NCBI GenBank assembly: GCA_965220385.1
Contig: OZ244825.1
Coordinates: forward strand, 3,906,001-3,970,000
Direction of reading: 5' to 3'
Origin: PCPOR2b sp965220385
GTDB lineage: Bacteria; Poribacteria; WGA-4E; PCPOR2b
Length of the DNA stretch: 64,000 bases
Shown here piece after piece: positions 48,983-57,734 of the stretch (position 1 is its first letter; the number at the start of each line of letters is the position of its first letter). The notes under the pieces were generated by a model that was given only the letters and a program-made list of their open reading frames with translations, was not told the origin of the DNA and did not search any database. A program made the position numbers and the translations under genes.

Positions 48983-49705
48983 ATGAATTGCCTTGACTAT
49001 GGACTCTCTTTTATCAACTCTGTGGGTGACGGTAACGCGCCCCGATTTTGGGTCGAATCCCGATGCCGCTTGATAGACGATACGGACGGAAGTTTCAACG
49101 ACTATTACCAGTGTGGTTCATGTAAGAGTGAACATACCTTCGCGAAAAAAGATCTCTTCGTAGACCCAAACTACGATTTTCTCCCGGTTTTTGGGGAAGA
49201 ACACTCAGCGGTATTCAGACGACATGCCTACCTTAACGATAACTACGTCGAGTATCGACCAGCGAAGGAGTGGTGGGGAGGGCCCCTGTTTGATATCCAA
49301 GAAGCATCGCCGGTACAAGCCCTTGATAGCAACGCAGCTATTTTTGAAGCGACGCGAAAAAGCCTGCCCATCGTGACCCACACAGAGATATGGGATGCCA
49401 CTACAAATCAGCGGGCAATTATCGAATGTCCGGTTAAAACGATGAATATCGATGAAAAGGCGGACATCTACCAAGTCGATACAGGAATTGTCCCATTTCC
49501 AGACCTGTCAAAGCGATATGATCGGCAGATTGAGGGGTTCAGCCTCGCTTATGTTGCCTTCAACGCCCCGCACTTCGCTGATTTTGTTATCGAGAAACCA
49601 ACTCCAATTATTGAGGATGGCGTAGAAGTCACCCAAGTGTACCACTATTCCGAAATTGTTAGCCTGGAAGCAAAGAACACGGTGTACTGCATCGGCAAAC
49701 TATAA
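48983..49705 (+). CDS. Hypothetical protein (240 aa)
   Basis: No family recognised. Soluble, acidic. The N-terminal region has a CGSCKSEHTF motif (YYQCGSCKSEHTFAKKDLF) that may bind metal with an earlier Cys (SRCRL). It later has YVEYRPAKEWWGGPLFDIQ and an aromatic C-terminus NTVYCIGKL. GAAAGGACATACCG precedes the ATG. It is isolated and convergent with the Nudix gene (13-bp gap). Confidence 0.6.
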   Translation: MNCLDYGLSFINSVGDGNAPRFWVESRCRLIDDTDGSFNDYYQCGSCKSEHTFAKKDLFVDPNYDFLPVFGEEHSAVFRRHAYLNDNYVEYRPAKEWWGGPLFDIQEASPVQALDSNAAIFEATRKSLPIVTHTEIWDATTNQRAIIECPVKTMNIDEKADIYQVDTGIVPFPDLSKRYDRQIEGFSLAYVAFNAPHFADFVIEKPTPIIEDGVEVTQVYHYSEIVSLEAKNTVYCIGKL

Positions 49706-49718
49706 CGGCAGCATATCC

Positions 49719-50303
49719 TCAGATAATTCCTAACTTCTTTAGAAAGTATTCAGTCGGAATTGTTAGATCAAGTCCCCTTATCTCATCAGGGGTGTACCAC
49801 CCGATGATATCCGCTTCATCGGACAGCGTCGCTGTATTCTGATCTACCGTCGCTCGGTATAACCGCCATTCGTGGAAATCCGCGCCGCGACGACACGGCT
49901 CTTTTAGTGTTTCCACAAACACCGGCTTTTCAGGATGGACTTCAATTCCCGCTTCTTCCGCTATCTCGCGTGCAACGGCGGTCTCCGGTGTCTCATCGTC
50001 CAAATCCCAATGCCCAGCGACAATTGTATATAGAAATGGAAACAACCTGCGATGGAATAGGAGAACCTTCCCCTCCCATTCGATAACCGCGCCGACGGAA
50101 TAGTGCAACAACTCACTATCAGGTAAAATTCGGTAGCGCATCTGCGGATAAAGTATGATGAGGCGACTATCATTATACCCACAGCGCTCACATCGGTAGT
50201 ATTCCCTACCTTCAACCGTATAAGGTTGGATGCATTCGCTCCAGCACTTGGGGCAGTAGCTATGGGTCCTGTTATCTTGAGGGATTTTTCCTTTAACTTT
50301 CAC
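49719..50303 (-). CDS. Nudix hydrolase with N-terminal zinc ribbon
   Basis: 194 aa. The N-terminal zinc ribbon CPKCWSECIQ...CERCGYN (two CxxC pairs, residues 17-41) is followed by a Nudix domain. The box reads GHWDLDDETPETAVAREI then AEEAGIEV; the REIAEEAGI catalytic helix is intact, while the leading Gly is one residue further away than in the strict pattern. This zinc-ribbon/Nudix layout recalls NudC-like enzymes acting on NAD or nucleotide ethers, but specificity is unknown. Confidence 0.85.
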   Translation of the reverse strand: MKVKGKIPQDNRTHSYCPKCWSECIQPYTVEGREYYRCERCGYNDSRLIILYPQMRYRILPDSELLHYSVGAVIEWEGKVLLFHRRLFPFLYTIVAGHWDLDDETPETAVAREIAEEAGIEVHPEKPVFVETLKEPCRRGADFHEWRLYRATVDQNTATLSDEADIIGWYTPDEIRGLDLTIPTEYFLKKLGII

Positions 50304-50398
50304 GGTTTGTCCTTCCCTAGGTCACACAACCCTCCACGTCTTCCCAAGATTATCTTTTCAAACCCCGTCTATTATAACCTGAGTTGCTAGTTGCTAAG

Positions 50399-50540
50399 CC
50401 GGCTCGGCTTGGATAGGCATATCCAAGTTGCTTTGAATCCCGATTTATCGGGGTCTCGGACTCTCCCCGATAAATCGGGACAGGCGGAACGGAACCATCT
50501 TTGCGCGTGTGCAGTGGATTTGTCAATCCACTGCGAGCAG
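50399..50540 (-). repeat. Composite dispersed repeat, copy B (inverted relative to 32008-32165)
   Basis: Read on the minus strand it has the same order of parts as copy A: the 24-bp hairpin with GTGGATTGACAAATCCAC (50511-50534), CGCAAAGATGG, CCCGATAAATCGGGG palindromes, and CTTGGATATGCCTATCCAAG. It lies in the 417-bp gap 50304-50720, which otherwise holds no gene. Confidence 0.65.
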
Positions 50541-50592
50541 TGAGGAACTCGATTTCGTTTTCATGCTTCCGCTTTGCGACATTTCACATCAA

Positions 50593-50608
50593 TAGCAACT
50601 TGCGTTAT
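50593..50608 (+). repeat. Dispersed 16-bp motif, copy 5
   Basis: Exact TAGCAACTTGCGTTAT, 113 bp upstream of the M28 peptidase start and next to the composite repeat, as at 32174. Confidence 0.55.
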
Positions 50609-50720
50609 TATATCATACTGTGTCCGTTTTTTTAGAAGGTCGTTTTTTTTCTTTCACTTTATCCAGTTATCGCCTAAAATAAGGTGGCCACGCTAAAGCG
50701 TATAGAAAGGAAACAGAAGT

Positions 50721-51656
50721 ATGGCACGAGACATTATTCCAGACCGGATCAAGCAGGTGGATCCGGAGCAGGTAAGGCGCAATCTGTTCTATCTGTCGAA
50801 AGCACCTTTGCCCTATCGCAAGTTGAACCATACGATCCCCGGTCACGCTAAAAACACTTTGTACGAAGCCGACGATTTTATCCAGCAAAACCTGGAATCG
50901 TGGGGATATTCGGTGGAAAAAGAAGGGGTTCAGGTCCAACCATTTGGTTGCGATACCTCTAAGCCGAAAGCACATCAGTACGCCCCGCCGGAAGCCGATG
51001 CCTCTTGGTATACCGCCTATAACCTCTATGCGAAAAAGCAGGGTTCCGTTTATCCCGAAGAGATTATCCTGTTCCTTTCGCATAAGGACTCCCAAAGCTG
51101 GGTGGATTCCCCCGGCGCGTATGACAACGCCGCTGGTACGGTCGGCACGATGGAAATAGCCCGTGTCTTGAAAGATTACCGTTCTCAACGGTCTATCTGG
51201 TTTCTGTTCTGTAATGAAGAGCATAAGCCCTGGACCAGTGTGACAGCGGCGCAAAACGCGAAAGCGCGAGGAGATAATCTGGTTGCTATCTTCAATCTGG
51301 ATTCTCTGGGGGGCAAGTCGCAGGCGGACATTGATGCGGGACGTCGGACAAACGTAACCCTCTACACAAAACCGGAAGGTGAGCGTTTTGCCGATCTGAT
51401 GATTGATGTGAACAAAATTTACGACATCGGATTAATACAAAGCAAATTTCAGCGACAATCCCCCGGCGATGATGACGGCTCTTACATCAACGCGGGTTAT
51501 CCGATAGCGGTGGCAAATCTGGGTTCATACCCTTACGTTGATCCAAATTACCACAGAGAAACAGACATCCCTGAACATGTCGATATCCCCAATGTGTGCA
51601 TGGGAACGCAGGTAAGTCTCGCCGCCGGATTGAGGGTGGACCGCGGCGAAATATAA
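50721..51656 (+). CDS. M28-family zinc aminopeptidase-like protein
   Basis: 311 aa. Metal and catalytic set of M28: SHKDS (His), PGAYDNAAG (bridging Asp), CNEEH (catalytic Glu pair), FNLDSLG (Asp), and YHRETDIPEHVD (C-terminal His). The usual first motif is HxDS; here HKDS, so intact. No signal peptide is visible, which is unusual for the family and suggests a cytoplasmic enzyme. AAAGGAAACAGAAGT precedes the ATG. It is followed by a sugar-isomerase-like gene on the same strand. Confidence 0.82.
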   Translation: MARDIIPDRIKQVDPEQVRRNLFYLSKAPLPYRKLNHTIPGHAKNTLYEADDFIQQNLESWGYSVEKEGVQVQPFGCDTSKPKAHQYAPPEADASWYTAYNLYAKKQGSVYPEEIILFLSHKDSQSWVDSPGAYDNAAGTVGTMEIARVLKDYRSQRSIWFLFCNEEHKPWTSVTAAQNAKARGDNLVAIFNLDSLGGKSQADIDAGRRTNVTLYTKPEGERFADLMIDVNKIYDIGLIQSKFQRQSPGDDDGSYINAGYPIAVANLGSYPYVDPNYHRETDIPEHVDIPNVCMGTQVSLAAGLRVDRGEI

Positions 51657-51735
51657 ATGGAATATCGCTGTGTCGGAATCATAAACTCACAGGTGTGATT
51701 TATGTTTTACACTTCATAAACTGGAGGCAACAACA

Positions 51736-52680
51736 ATGATGAAAATATCCGTCTGGGACGGAGGTCTCTCGGACAGTTATCTGAAACAGGTTACGCAGTT
51801 AGGCGCAGATTGCATCGACTTCGGTGGTGGCAATTCTTTCCCCGGTGTCGAGGAACAGGGCTATCCAGATCTGGATGAGGTCATCAAAATTAGGAAGCGA
51901 ATCCGTTCATGGGGGCTCGATATCAACCGCGTGACCCTGCCCGATGTCACCGAGACGTTTATGAAGGGGCTACCGGGCGCAGAGAAAGAACTGGAAAACA
52001 CCTGCAATGCTTTAAGGGTTTTTGGAGAGGCAGGCGTCCCCATCGCACGGCAAAGATTCTGGGGCGATACCTTTAACGAAATCATGACCCGTTACAACTC
52101 CGAGCATCGCGGCGGCTACCTATCGCGCGGCGAGAGCCGTGGATTGACGGTTAATCCCCCCGAAACGCCAAACTTTGAAGAGCTCGAAGAGTGGTGGAAA
52201 CGGTTCTGCGAGGTGTACGGACAACTCGTCCCTATCGCCGAAGAGTACGATATCAAACTCGCCATCCATCCCTCTGACACCCCGAACCCGGACACACCTT
52301 TGGGCAGTCTGGGATTCCATCGCGTGATTGACGCCTTTCCCAGCAGAAATGTTGGCTATCTCTACTGCTGCGGCACCAGAGGCGAGGCAGGCAGCACACC
52401 CCTCGTTCTCGATGAGATAAATAACTACGGGCGTAAAGGCAGAATTTTTATGATTCACCTGCGCAACGTCCGAGGGAGCCTTGCGACAGCCGGTGCTTTT
52501 GAGGAGGTCCTCCTTGACGACGGCGACATGAATATGTTCAAAATCGTTCTCGCACTGGATAAGATTGGATTTGACGGCTGCCTAAACCCCGACCATATCC
52601 CTCGCATGGAGGGCGATGACGGATTGGCATATTCGGTGGGGTACATCAAAGCGTTATTCGCTGCGTTGTCAGTCGTCTAG
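51736..52680 (+). CDS. TIM-barrel protein of the mannonate dehydratase/sugar isomerase superfamily
   Basis: 314 aa. It has the xylose-isomerase-like TIM-barrel pattern with UxuA-like metal motifs: LAIHPSDTPNP, then MIHLRNVRGS, VLLDDGDMNM and LNPDHIP. In UxuA these His, Cys and Asp residues bind the divalent metal for dehydration of mannonate; YLYCCGTRGE gives the matching Cys position. Shorter than E. coli UxuA (394 aa). AACTGGAGG precedes the ATG. Likely acts on a sugar acid; exact substrate unknown. Confidence 0.82.
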   Translation: MMKISVWDGGLSDSYLKQVTQLGADCIDFGGGNSFPGVEEQGYPDLDEVIKIRKRIRSWGLDINRVTLPDVTETFMKGLPGAEKELENTCNALRVFGEAGVPIARQRFWGDTFNEIMTRYNSEHRGGYLSRGESRGLTVNPPETPNFEELEEWWKRFCEVYGQLVPIAEEYDIKLAIHPSDTPNPDTPLGSLGFHRVIDAFPSRNVGYLYCCGTRGEAGSTPLVLDEINNYGRKGRIFMIHLRNVRGSLATAGAFEEVLLDDGDMNMFKIVLALDKIGFDGCLNPDHIPRMEGDDGLAYSVGYIKALFAALSVV

Positions 52681-52735
52681 AGTGTGCTGCTGCGATCACT
52701 GTGCTTGCTAATCCCAAACAGAAGGGAAATAAAAA

Positions 52736-53093
52736 ATGCCCGATTCCAAAACCTCGCTTGGCATCGAGGCTACAGTTACTTTGCGTGAGGTTACACAGGA
52801 AACAGTCAATTCCATCCTGAATCTTCGCGTAACCAAAGAACAGGAGCCGTTTGTCGCTTCAAACACGGTTTCTATCGCAGAAGCTTATTTCTCCGCGGAT
52901 GCGTGGTTTCGCGCAATCTATGCTGCGGGTGAGGGTTGTCGGTTTTCTGATGTTATCTGAGGAAGCTGACGAAGGCGAATATTTCCTATGGTGCCTCATC
53001 GTTGATGCCCAGTATCTTGGTCCCTTTTCATCGGGTCAATGGTTGAAACGGTACTGGAAGTCCCGAAGGTTTCTACCGTAAGCTCTTTCAGTC
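52736..53093 (+). pseudogene. Frameshifted GNAT acetyltransferase remnant
   Basis: The first frame (52736-52960) reads LREVTQETVNSILNLRVT then SIAEAYFSADAWFRAIYAAG, a GNAT N-terminus. The protein then continues in a second frame as GFLMLSEEADEGEYFLWCLI and VDAQYLG. A third frame picks up GSPEGFYRKL, the usual GNAT C-terminal helix and strand, after an apparent deletion of the acetyl-CoA loop. At least two frameshifts make it inactive. The good ribosome site AGAAGGGAAATAAAA remains. Confidence 0.75.
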
Positions 53094-53324
53094 TCCTTTT
53101 CATCGGACGTACGATGGCACTGATCTCTCCCACAAGAACAAAAGGATTACAATATATTTCACCCACAAAATCAACAAAAAAATGCTGAAGTGAAACTTAT
53201 ATCCCAAGCATAAATGTTTCTTAATCCCGATCTATTGGGGCTTGGACCTTACGGGCTAAAGCCCCAATCGGTAAAAAGATTCCACCTGAATCCCAAGATG
53301 AAGCCATAGGTACAGGAGGACGCA

Positions 53325-54359
53325 ATGAATTTCTATCACGGCACAACCTTACAGAATGCGATTAAAATTGCTGAGATGGGCTTTCTGCCACGAAAGGGTG
53401 TGGTCTGGTTCACGACGAGCAAGCACCGTGCCCAACGTCGCGCCAAACAAAAAGCGCGTAAAATAGCCAGCTCGCCGTTTGTCTTCACCTGCGAAATTAA
53501 TGTCCAAAATTTGTATAACAGCCTTGGAAAACATCTCGTTATGCACAGCAAGGGATTTCTTGCAATCAGGAGGCGTGTCCCACCAACGGTGATACTGAAC
53601 TCATCCGAACTGATTGCTAAGTGGGTCAGTCAGATACTCCGAGGTGAATCCTATGAGAACATTAGTCCGGACCACCCCGGAATAGATCGGTTGTCGCGTT
53701 GGGTGGAGAACCGCATGAACGCCGGCACAGACAAGGCTATCCGTCCAAAGGAACTGTCACAGCGGCTGCAGCAATGGCTGCCCGACTTTTTTCGTAGGAT
53801 CAGGATCATACCCGAAAATCTACGCTTCGACTATTCTCCTGAACTTGTTGAATTTGAGATAGAACCTTCGTCAGAGCAGGTCGATTCACGGGAGGAAAAT
53901 GCCCTTGATGCCCTTACCCACGCGAATCCGAAACGACGCATCCGCGGTCTTGAGCTGCTGGCACAACTTGAACATGAAGATCTATATGATTGGTGCACGC
54001 TGCTACTCTTGGATGAGTCAGCAGAGGTCCACATTGCTGCCTTACAAACAATAGTTCAGTGCGACGAAGGAGATCCGGAGATCATCCGACCGTTTGCTGA
54101 ATCTGAAAACAAACGGATTCGGGCAGCAGCGATTGCTGCGCTTGCCAAGCATTCCGCCGAAGACGCGCCCCGTTGGTTCGAGCGCGGATTGAAAGACCGT
54201 GAAGCGTGTGTACGCCTTGGAACTGCCTCCCTGCTTCCGACACTGGATGTAAGCCAGCATCGGCAGATTTTTGAGCTTGCGCTCTATGATCCCAACCCTT
54301 CGATCAAGCACCTTGCAGAAAAACTTACCGTAGGGAAAGGTTATGCAGATGCGAGATAG
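53325..54359 (+). CDS. ART-like (PARP-fold) domain fused to HEAT repeats, tandem copy 1
   Basis: 344 aa. The N-terminus FYHGTTLQNAIKIAEMGFLP followed by VVWFTTSKHRAQRRA fits the first two motifs of the PARP-type ADP-ribosyltransferase fold (HGT, then YFA-like with Tyr replaced by Trp-Phe). RVPPTVI near residue 90 may be a core strand. A linker follows, then from about residue 205 HEAT-like repeats (RIRGLELLAQLEHEDLYDWC, AALQTIVQCDEGDPEI, AAIAALAKHSAEDAP). AGGAGGACGCA precedes the ATG. Its downstream paralog is 75 bp away. The ART assignment is inference; Tpt1/DUF952-like folds are alternatives. Confidence 0.7.
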   Translation: MNFYHGTTLQNAIKIAEMGFLPRKGVVWFTTSKHRAQRRAKQKARKIASSPFVFTCEINVQNLYNSLGKHLVMHSKGFLAIRRRVPPTVILNSSELIAKWVSQILRGESYENISPDHPGIDRLSRWVENRMNAGTDKAIRPKELSQRLQQWLPDFFRRIRIIPENLRFDYSPELVEFEIEPSSEQVDSREENALDALTHANPKRRIRGLELLAQLEHEDLYDWCTLLLLDESAEVHIAALQTIVQCDEGDPEIIRPFAESENKRIRAAAIAALAKHSAEDAPRWFERGLKDREACVRLGTASLLPTLDVSQHRQIFELALYDPNPSIKHLAEKLTVGKGYADAR

Positions 54360-54433
54360 GTGAGGAATTGGTGATGAAATTCACGCTTCATAAAAGGATT
54401 CTACCTGAATCTCAAGCATAGGCGGGGCACACT

Positions 54434-55492
54434 ATGACCTTCTATCACGGCACAACCGTACGAAATGCGATCAAAATCGCCGAGATCGGCTTTCTCCCAC
54501 GAAAGGGGGCGGTCTGGTTCACCACGAGCAAGCAGTATGCTCAAGGCCGTGCCAAGCAGAAGGCGCGTAGAACGAGCAGCTCACCGTTCGTCCTTGCCTG
54601 TGATATTGATATCCAAGAGCTGTATAACCGCCTTGGAAAAAAACTGGTTATGCGTGGTGGGGGAGTTATCGCAATCCGAGGGCGTGTCCCACCGACGGTG
54701 ATACGCTCTCATCTTACGGTAGAGTTACTCAACTCACCCGAACAGATCGCCAAGTGGGTGAATCAGAGGTTGGGACGTAAATCCTACGAAGGCATCAGTC
54801 CCCGGCACCCCGGAATAGATCGCCTGTCGCGTTGGATGGAAAATCGTACTTCCTCTGGCACCGGCAGCACCATCCGTCCGGACGAACTATCACAGAAGCT
54901 GCAGCAATGGCTGCCCGACTTTTTCGAAGGGGTCGAGATTACGCTCGAAGATTTGCGTTTCGACTGTTTTCCCGAACCGGCTGAATCTGAAACAACCGCA
55001 CCGCCAGAGCCGGTCAGTTCACGGGAGGAAAACGCGCTCGATGATCTCGCTGCCGGAAAACCGAAACGACGTGTTCGCGGCCTCAAACGGCTGGCGCGGC
55101 TTGGAAACGAAGATCTCTACGACTGGTGTACGTTGCTGCTCTCGGATGAATCACTGGACGTTCGCATCGCCGCCTTACAAACAATTGCACAATGCGACGA
55201 CGGAGATCCAGAGATCATCCTGCCATTCGCTGAATCTCAAGATAAGCGGATTCGAGGCGCAGCGATCGCTGCACTTGCAAGGCATTCCGTAGAAGATGCT
55301 CCCCGCTGGTTTGAGCGAGGTCTGAAAGATCGTGAGGCGTGTGTGCGCCTTGAAACAGCCGCTCTGCTTGGGACGCTGGATGTAAGCCAACACCGACGGA
55401 TTTTTGAACTCGCGCTCTACGATCCCAATCCAGAGATTAAGAACCTCGCACAGAAACTCACCACCGGAAAAGGTTATACAGGTGCCAGATAA
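54434..55492 (+). CDS. ART-like (PARP-fold) domain fused to HEAT repeats, tandem copy 2
   Basis: 352 aa, collinear with the upstream gene and identical at most positions: FYHGTTVRNAIKIAEIGFLP, VVWFTTSK-equivalent AVWFTTSKQYAQGRAKQKA, the same RVPPTVI strand, and the same HEAT region (AALQTIAQCDDGDPEI). A six-residue insertion (SHLTVE region, near residue 100) and a divergent linker (residues 195-207) are the main differences. Leader sequences are also alike (TCTACCTGAATC), showing that the duplication included the upstream region. Retention of both intact copies suggests both are used. Confidence 0.7.
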   Translation: MTFYHGTTVRNAIKIAEIGFLPRKGAVWFTTSKQYAQGRAKQKARRTSSSPFVLACDIDIQELYNRLGKKLVMRGGGVIAIRGRVPPTVIRSHLTVELLNSPEQIAKWVNQRLGRKSYEGISPRHPGIDRLSRWMENRTSSGTGSTIRPDELSQKLQQWLPDFFEGVEITLEDLRFDCFPEPAESETTAPPEPVSSREENALDDLAAGKPKRRVRGLKRLARLGNEDLYDWCTLLLSDESLDVRIAALQTIAQCDDGDPEIILPFAESQDKRIRGAAIAALARHSVEDAPRWFERGLKDREACVRLETAALLGTLDVSQHRRIFELALYDPNPEIKNLAQKLTTGKGYTGAR

Positions 55493-55654
55493 CAACAAAA
55501 TAGAGCCATGCATCCATTGTTGTGGAATACAAACTCGTTGCAACCCCCTAATTTTCAGAGGATAATCCTGTCAGTTCTTTGATTCTGAAAGTCCTGATTC
55601 CGACATCTATTCTACAAGCCCCATACTAACTAACAACAGTAAGGAGAATACAAT

Positions 55655-56407
55655 ATGGAACTTAGACCGAATCGAATTAAGCATAAGTTGGCTGCAGGTG
55701 ATACCGTCTATGTAGCTGGTGGTATGACTCACCCGGATGACATCGATGCCTTCGGACCTAACGGCTTCGACGGCGTTTGGCTGGAAGGCGAGCATGGTCC
55801 CGTGGATGCTGCCGAGCTCGGCAACCTCACCCGTGCCTGCGATATCTGGGGGATGACCTCTGTTGTTCGCATCAACCAAAACGATCAGGGGCTAATCTAC
55901 CGCACCCTCGATCGAGGCGCACAAGGCATTGTCGTCCCGCACGTCAACACGAAGGAAGAGGCACAGAACCTTGTCGACGGCGGTAAGTTCGCACCTATCG
56001 GTTACCGGGGTATGTATACCAGCCGTCAGGGATACGCCGTTCCCGATTACCTCCAAGTTGCCAACGATGAGACGCTGCTGATCATCCTTATTGAAGATAT
56101 CGTCGCTGTCCGAAACCTCGACGAGATCCTAACGGTAGACCACATTGATGTATTCTTCGTTGCACCTTCAGATCTGGCGACCTCAATGGGGCACATTGGT
56201 GAGCTTCAGCACCCCGACGTGCTGCGCACAATTGACGACACATTAGCTCGCATCCAAGACGCTGGACGTGTCGCTGGTACACTTGCAAACAATGACAATG
56301 TCGCGAAATACGCTACGGCAGGCATCCGCTTCCTGTTCACGAGCGTTGGGGGATGGATCGCGGCTGGTGCTGCCGAGTTCAGAAGCCGCGCTGAAGCAGC
56401 AAAATAA
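55655..56407 (+). CDS. HpcH/HpaI-family aldolase
   Basis: 250-aa class II (metal-dependent) pyruvate aldolase-like TIM barrel. Motifs: GVWLEGEHGPVD (metal-adjacent Glu and His), SVVRINQND (catalytic Arg), GIVVPHVNTKEEA, LIEDIVAV (metal Glu), and the IDVFFVAPSDLATSMG segment (metal Asp and substrate loop). Cleaves 4-hydroxy-2-oxoacids to pyruvate plus an aldehyde in the family. AGTAAGGAG precedes the ATG. A mandelate-racemase-type dehydratase gene follows 28 bp later; dehydratase plus aldolase is a classic pair for sugar-acid degradation. Confidence 0.9.
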   Translation: MELRPNRIKHKLAAGDTVYVAGGMTHPDDIDAFGPNGFDGVWLEGEHGPVDAAELGNLTRACDIWGMTSVVRINQNDQGLIYRTLDRGAQGIVVPHVNTKEEAQNLVDGGKFAPIGYRGMYTSRQGYAVPDYLQVANDETLLIILIEDIVAVRNLDEILTVDHIDVFFVAPSDLATSMGHIGELQHPDVLRTIDDTLARIQDAGRVAGTLANNDNVAKYATAGIRFLFTSVGGWIAAGAAEFRSRAEAAK

Positions 56408-56435
56408 CATCAACCCAGAAAAAAGGAGTGAAACG

Positions 56436-57608
56436 ATGAAGATAACAGGTGTTACACCGTGGCTTGTGAGATCAGAGTCACCTTACCTAGATACCGCCGG
56501 TGAAACCCATGGCAGAGAACGCGAGTATGTTTTCGTTCAGGTCTCAACAGACGAAGGACTTACGGGCTGGGGCGAAATTACCGGCACCTCCCCAGTAGCA
56601 AATAGAGCCGTCTGTGCCATGCTTGCACAGACCAGCAGTCTGATCGAAGGTGACAACGCAAGCCGCATCGAGACGATATGGAATAAGGTTTTCCGGGCGT
56701 TCACATACATGGGAACACGCGGTGCCACCTCAAACATCGTCAGCGCGATTGACATCGCGTTGTGGGATATTCGCGGTAAGCAGTTGGGATTACCAATCTA
56801 TGAGTTGGTTGGAGGGGGCCCCGTTCGGGACTCGATATCCCTTTACACACATCCAGGAGGCGGAAAGGATATAGAGACTGCAGCAGCGCACTGCAAGGCG
56901 ATAGCAGAAACCGGTCACACCGCCTTGAAGACCGACCCGTTCCCTCATCACCCGGAAGAAGCCAACGGCTATTTGAGTGGACAGATGGACGCCGCAGGAG
57001 AGGAACAGGGCGCGAATGTGATCGCTGCAATTCGAGAGGCGGTCGGACCTCACATTCAGATTCTTATTGACTGCCACGGTCGGTTCGATGTGGCAACAGC
57101 GATTCGGCTCGCCAAACGGTTAGAGCCTTATAACATCGGCTGGTTTGAAGAGCCGGTGCCCGTCGAAAGCTACCACGCATTGAAGCAGGTCAGACAGAAT
57201 GTCAGCGTGCCAATCTGTGTCGGTGAACGGCTCCAGACCCGCTATGAGTTCGTGGCAGTTCTTGAAAACGAACTTGCGGACTATATTATGCCAGATGTGA
57301 CGTGGGCGGGTGGTATCTCGGAGTTGAAGAAGATCGCAACCCAGGCGGAGGCTTACTACGTACCGATCTCCCCGCACGATGCAAGTGGACCCATCAACGT
57401 GCTGGCTGGTGCACATACGATGATGACCGTCCCCAATTTCTACAAATTGGAGACCAGTCGCGCCAAACTCAACGCTTATGATGTGTTGATCGACCATCCG
57501 TTGGACGTCAGAGACGGTTGTCTACATCTGTCCGACCGTCCCGGTTTGGGAATCGAGATGAACGTCGATTATCTGCGGAGCAAAGCGATCGCACCGTTTT
57601 CTGGCTGA
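56436..57608 (+). CDS. Enolase-superfamily (mandelate racemase/muconate lactonizing) sugar-acid dehydratase
   Basis: 390 aa from the ATG at 56436 (AAGGAGTG upstream); a longer frame to 56268 overlaps the aldolase gene. Enolase-superfamily capping domain, then barrel motifs: ALKTDPFP, LIDCHGRFD (Asp and His), WFEEPVP (Glu), GERLQTRYEF (Glu), and PISPHDASGP (catalytic His). This arrangement resembles D-galactonate dehydratase-type members. With the preceding aldolase it would convert a sugar acid to a 2-keto-3-deoxy acid that the aldolase then cleaves; substrate not determined. Confidence 0.9.
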   Translation: MKITGVTPWLVRSESPYLDTAGETHGREREYVFVQVSTDEGLTGWGEITGTSPVANRAVCAMLAQTSSLIEGDNASRIETIWNKVFRAFTYMGTRGATSNIVSAIDIALWDIRGKQLGLPIYELVGGGPVRDSISLYTHPGGGKDIETAAAHCKAIAETGHTALKTDPFPHHPEEANGYLSGQMDAAGEEQGANVIAAIREAVGPHIQILIDCHGRFDVATAIRLAKRLEPYNIGWFEEPVPVESYHALKQVRQNVSVPICVGERLQTRYEFVAVLENELADYIMPDVTWAGGISELKKIATQAEAYYVPISPHDASGPINVLAGAHTMMTVPNFYKLETSRAKLNAYDVLIDHPLDVRDGCLHLSDRPGLGIEMNVDYLRSKAIAPFSG

Positions 57609-57706
57609 AACACGATTAAAATCAACCCCCTATATCCGTCGGTCGGGCATCCCCGGTCACGGGATCCTCTCGGACTTGCCCGCCCTTCCAAACCCCTAGT
57701 TACTTC

Positions 57707-57734
57707 GTAGGGAACGCAGATCTGCGTTCCCTAC
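57707..57734. repeat. 28-bp perfect palindrome between convergent genes
   Basis: GTAGGGAACGCAGA and its inverse meet at the centre. It overlaps the stop codon of the SDR gene and lies between convergent genes, so it could act as a shared terminator-like hairpin, although no T-tract follows. It belongs to the family at 2929-2948 and 4558-4577. Confidence 0.65.

Noticed and set aside
49025..49080. tRNA-like GGGTCGAATCCCG
   Set aside because: It lies inside a coding sequence and the rest of a cloverleaf is missing. No tRNA was found in the window.
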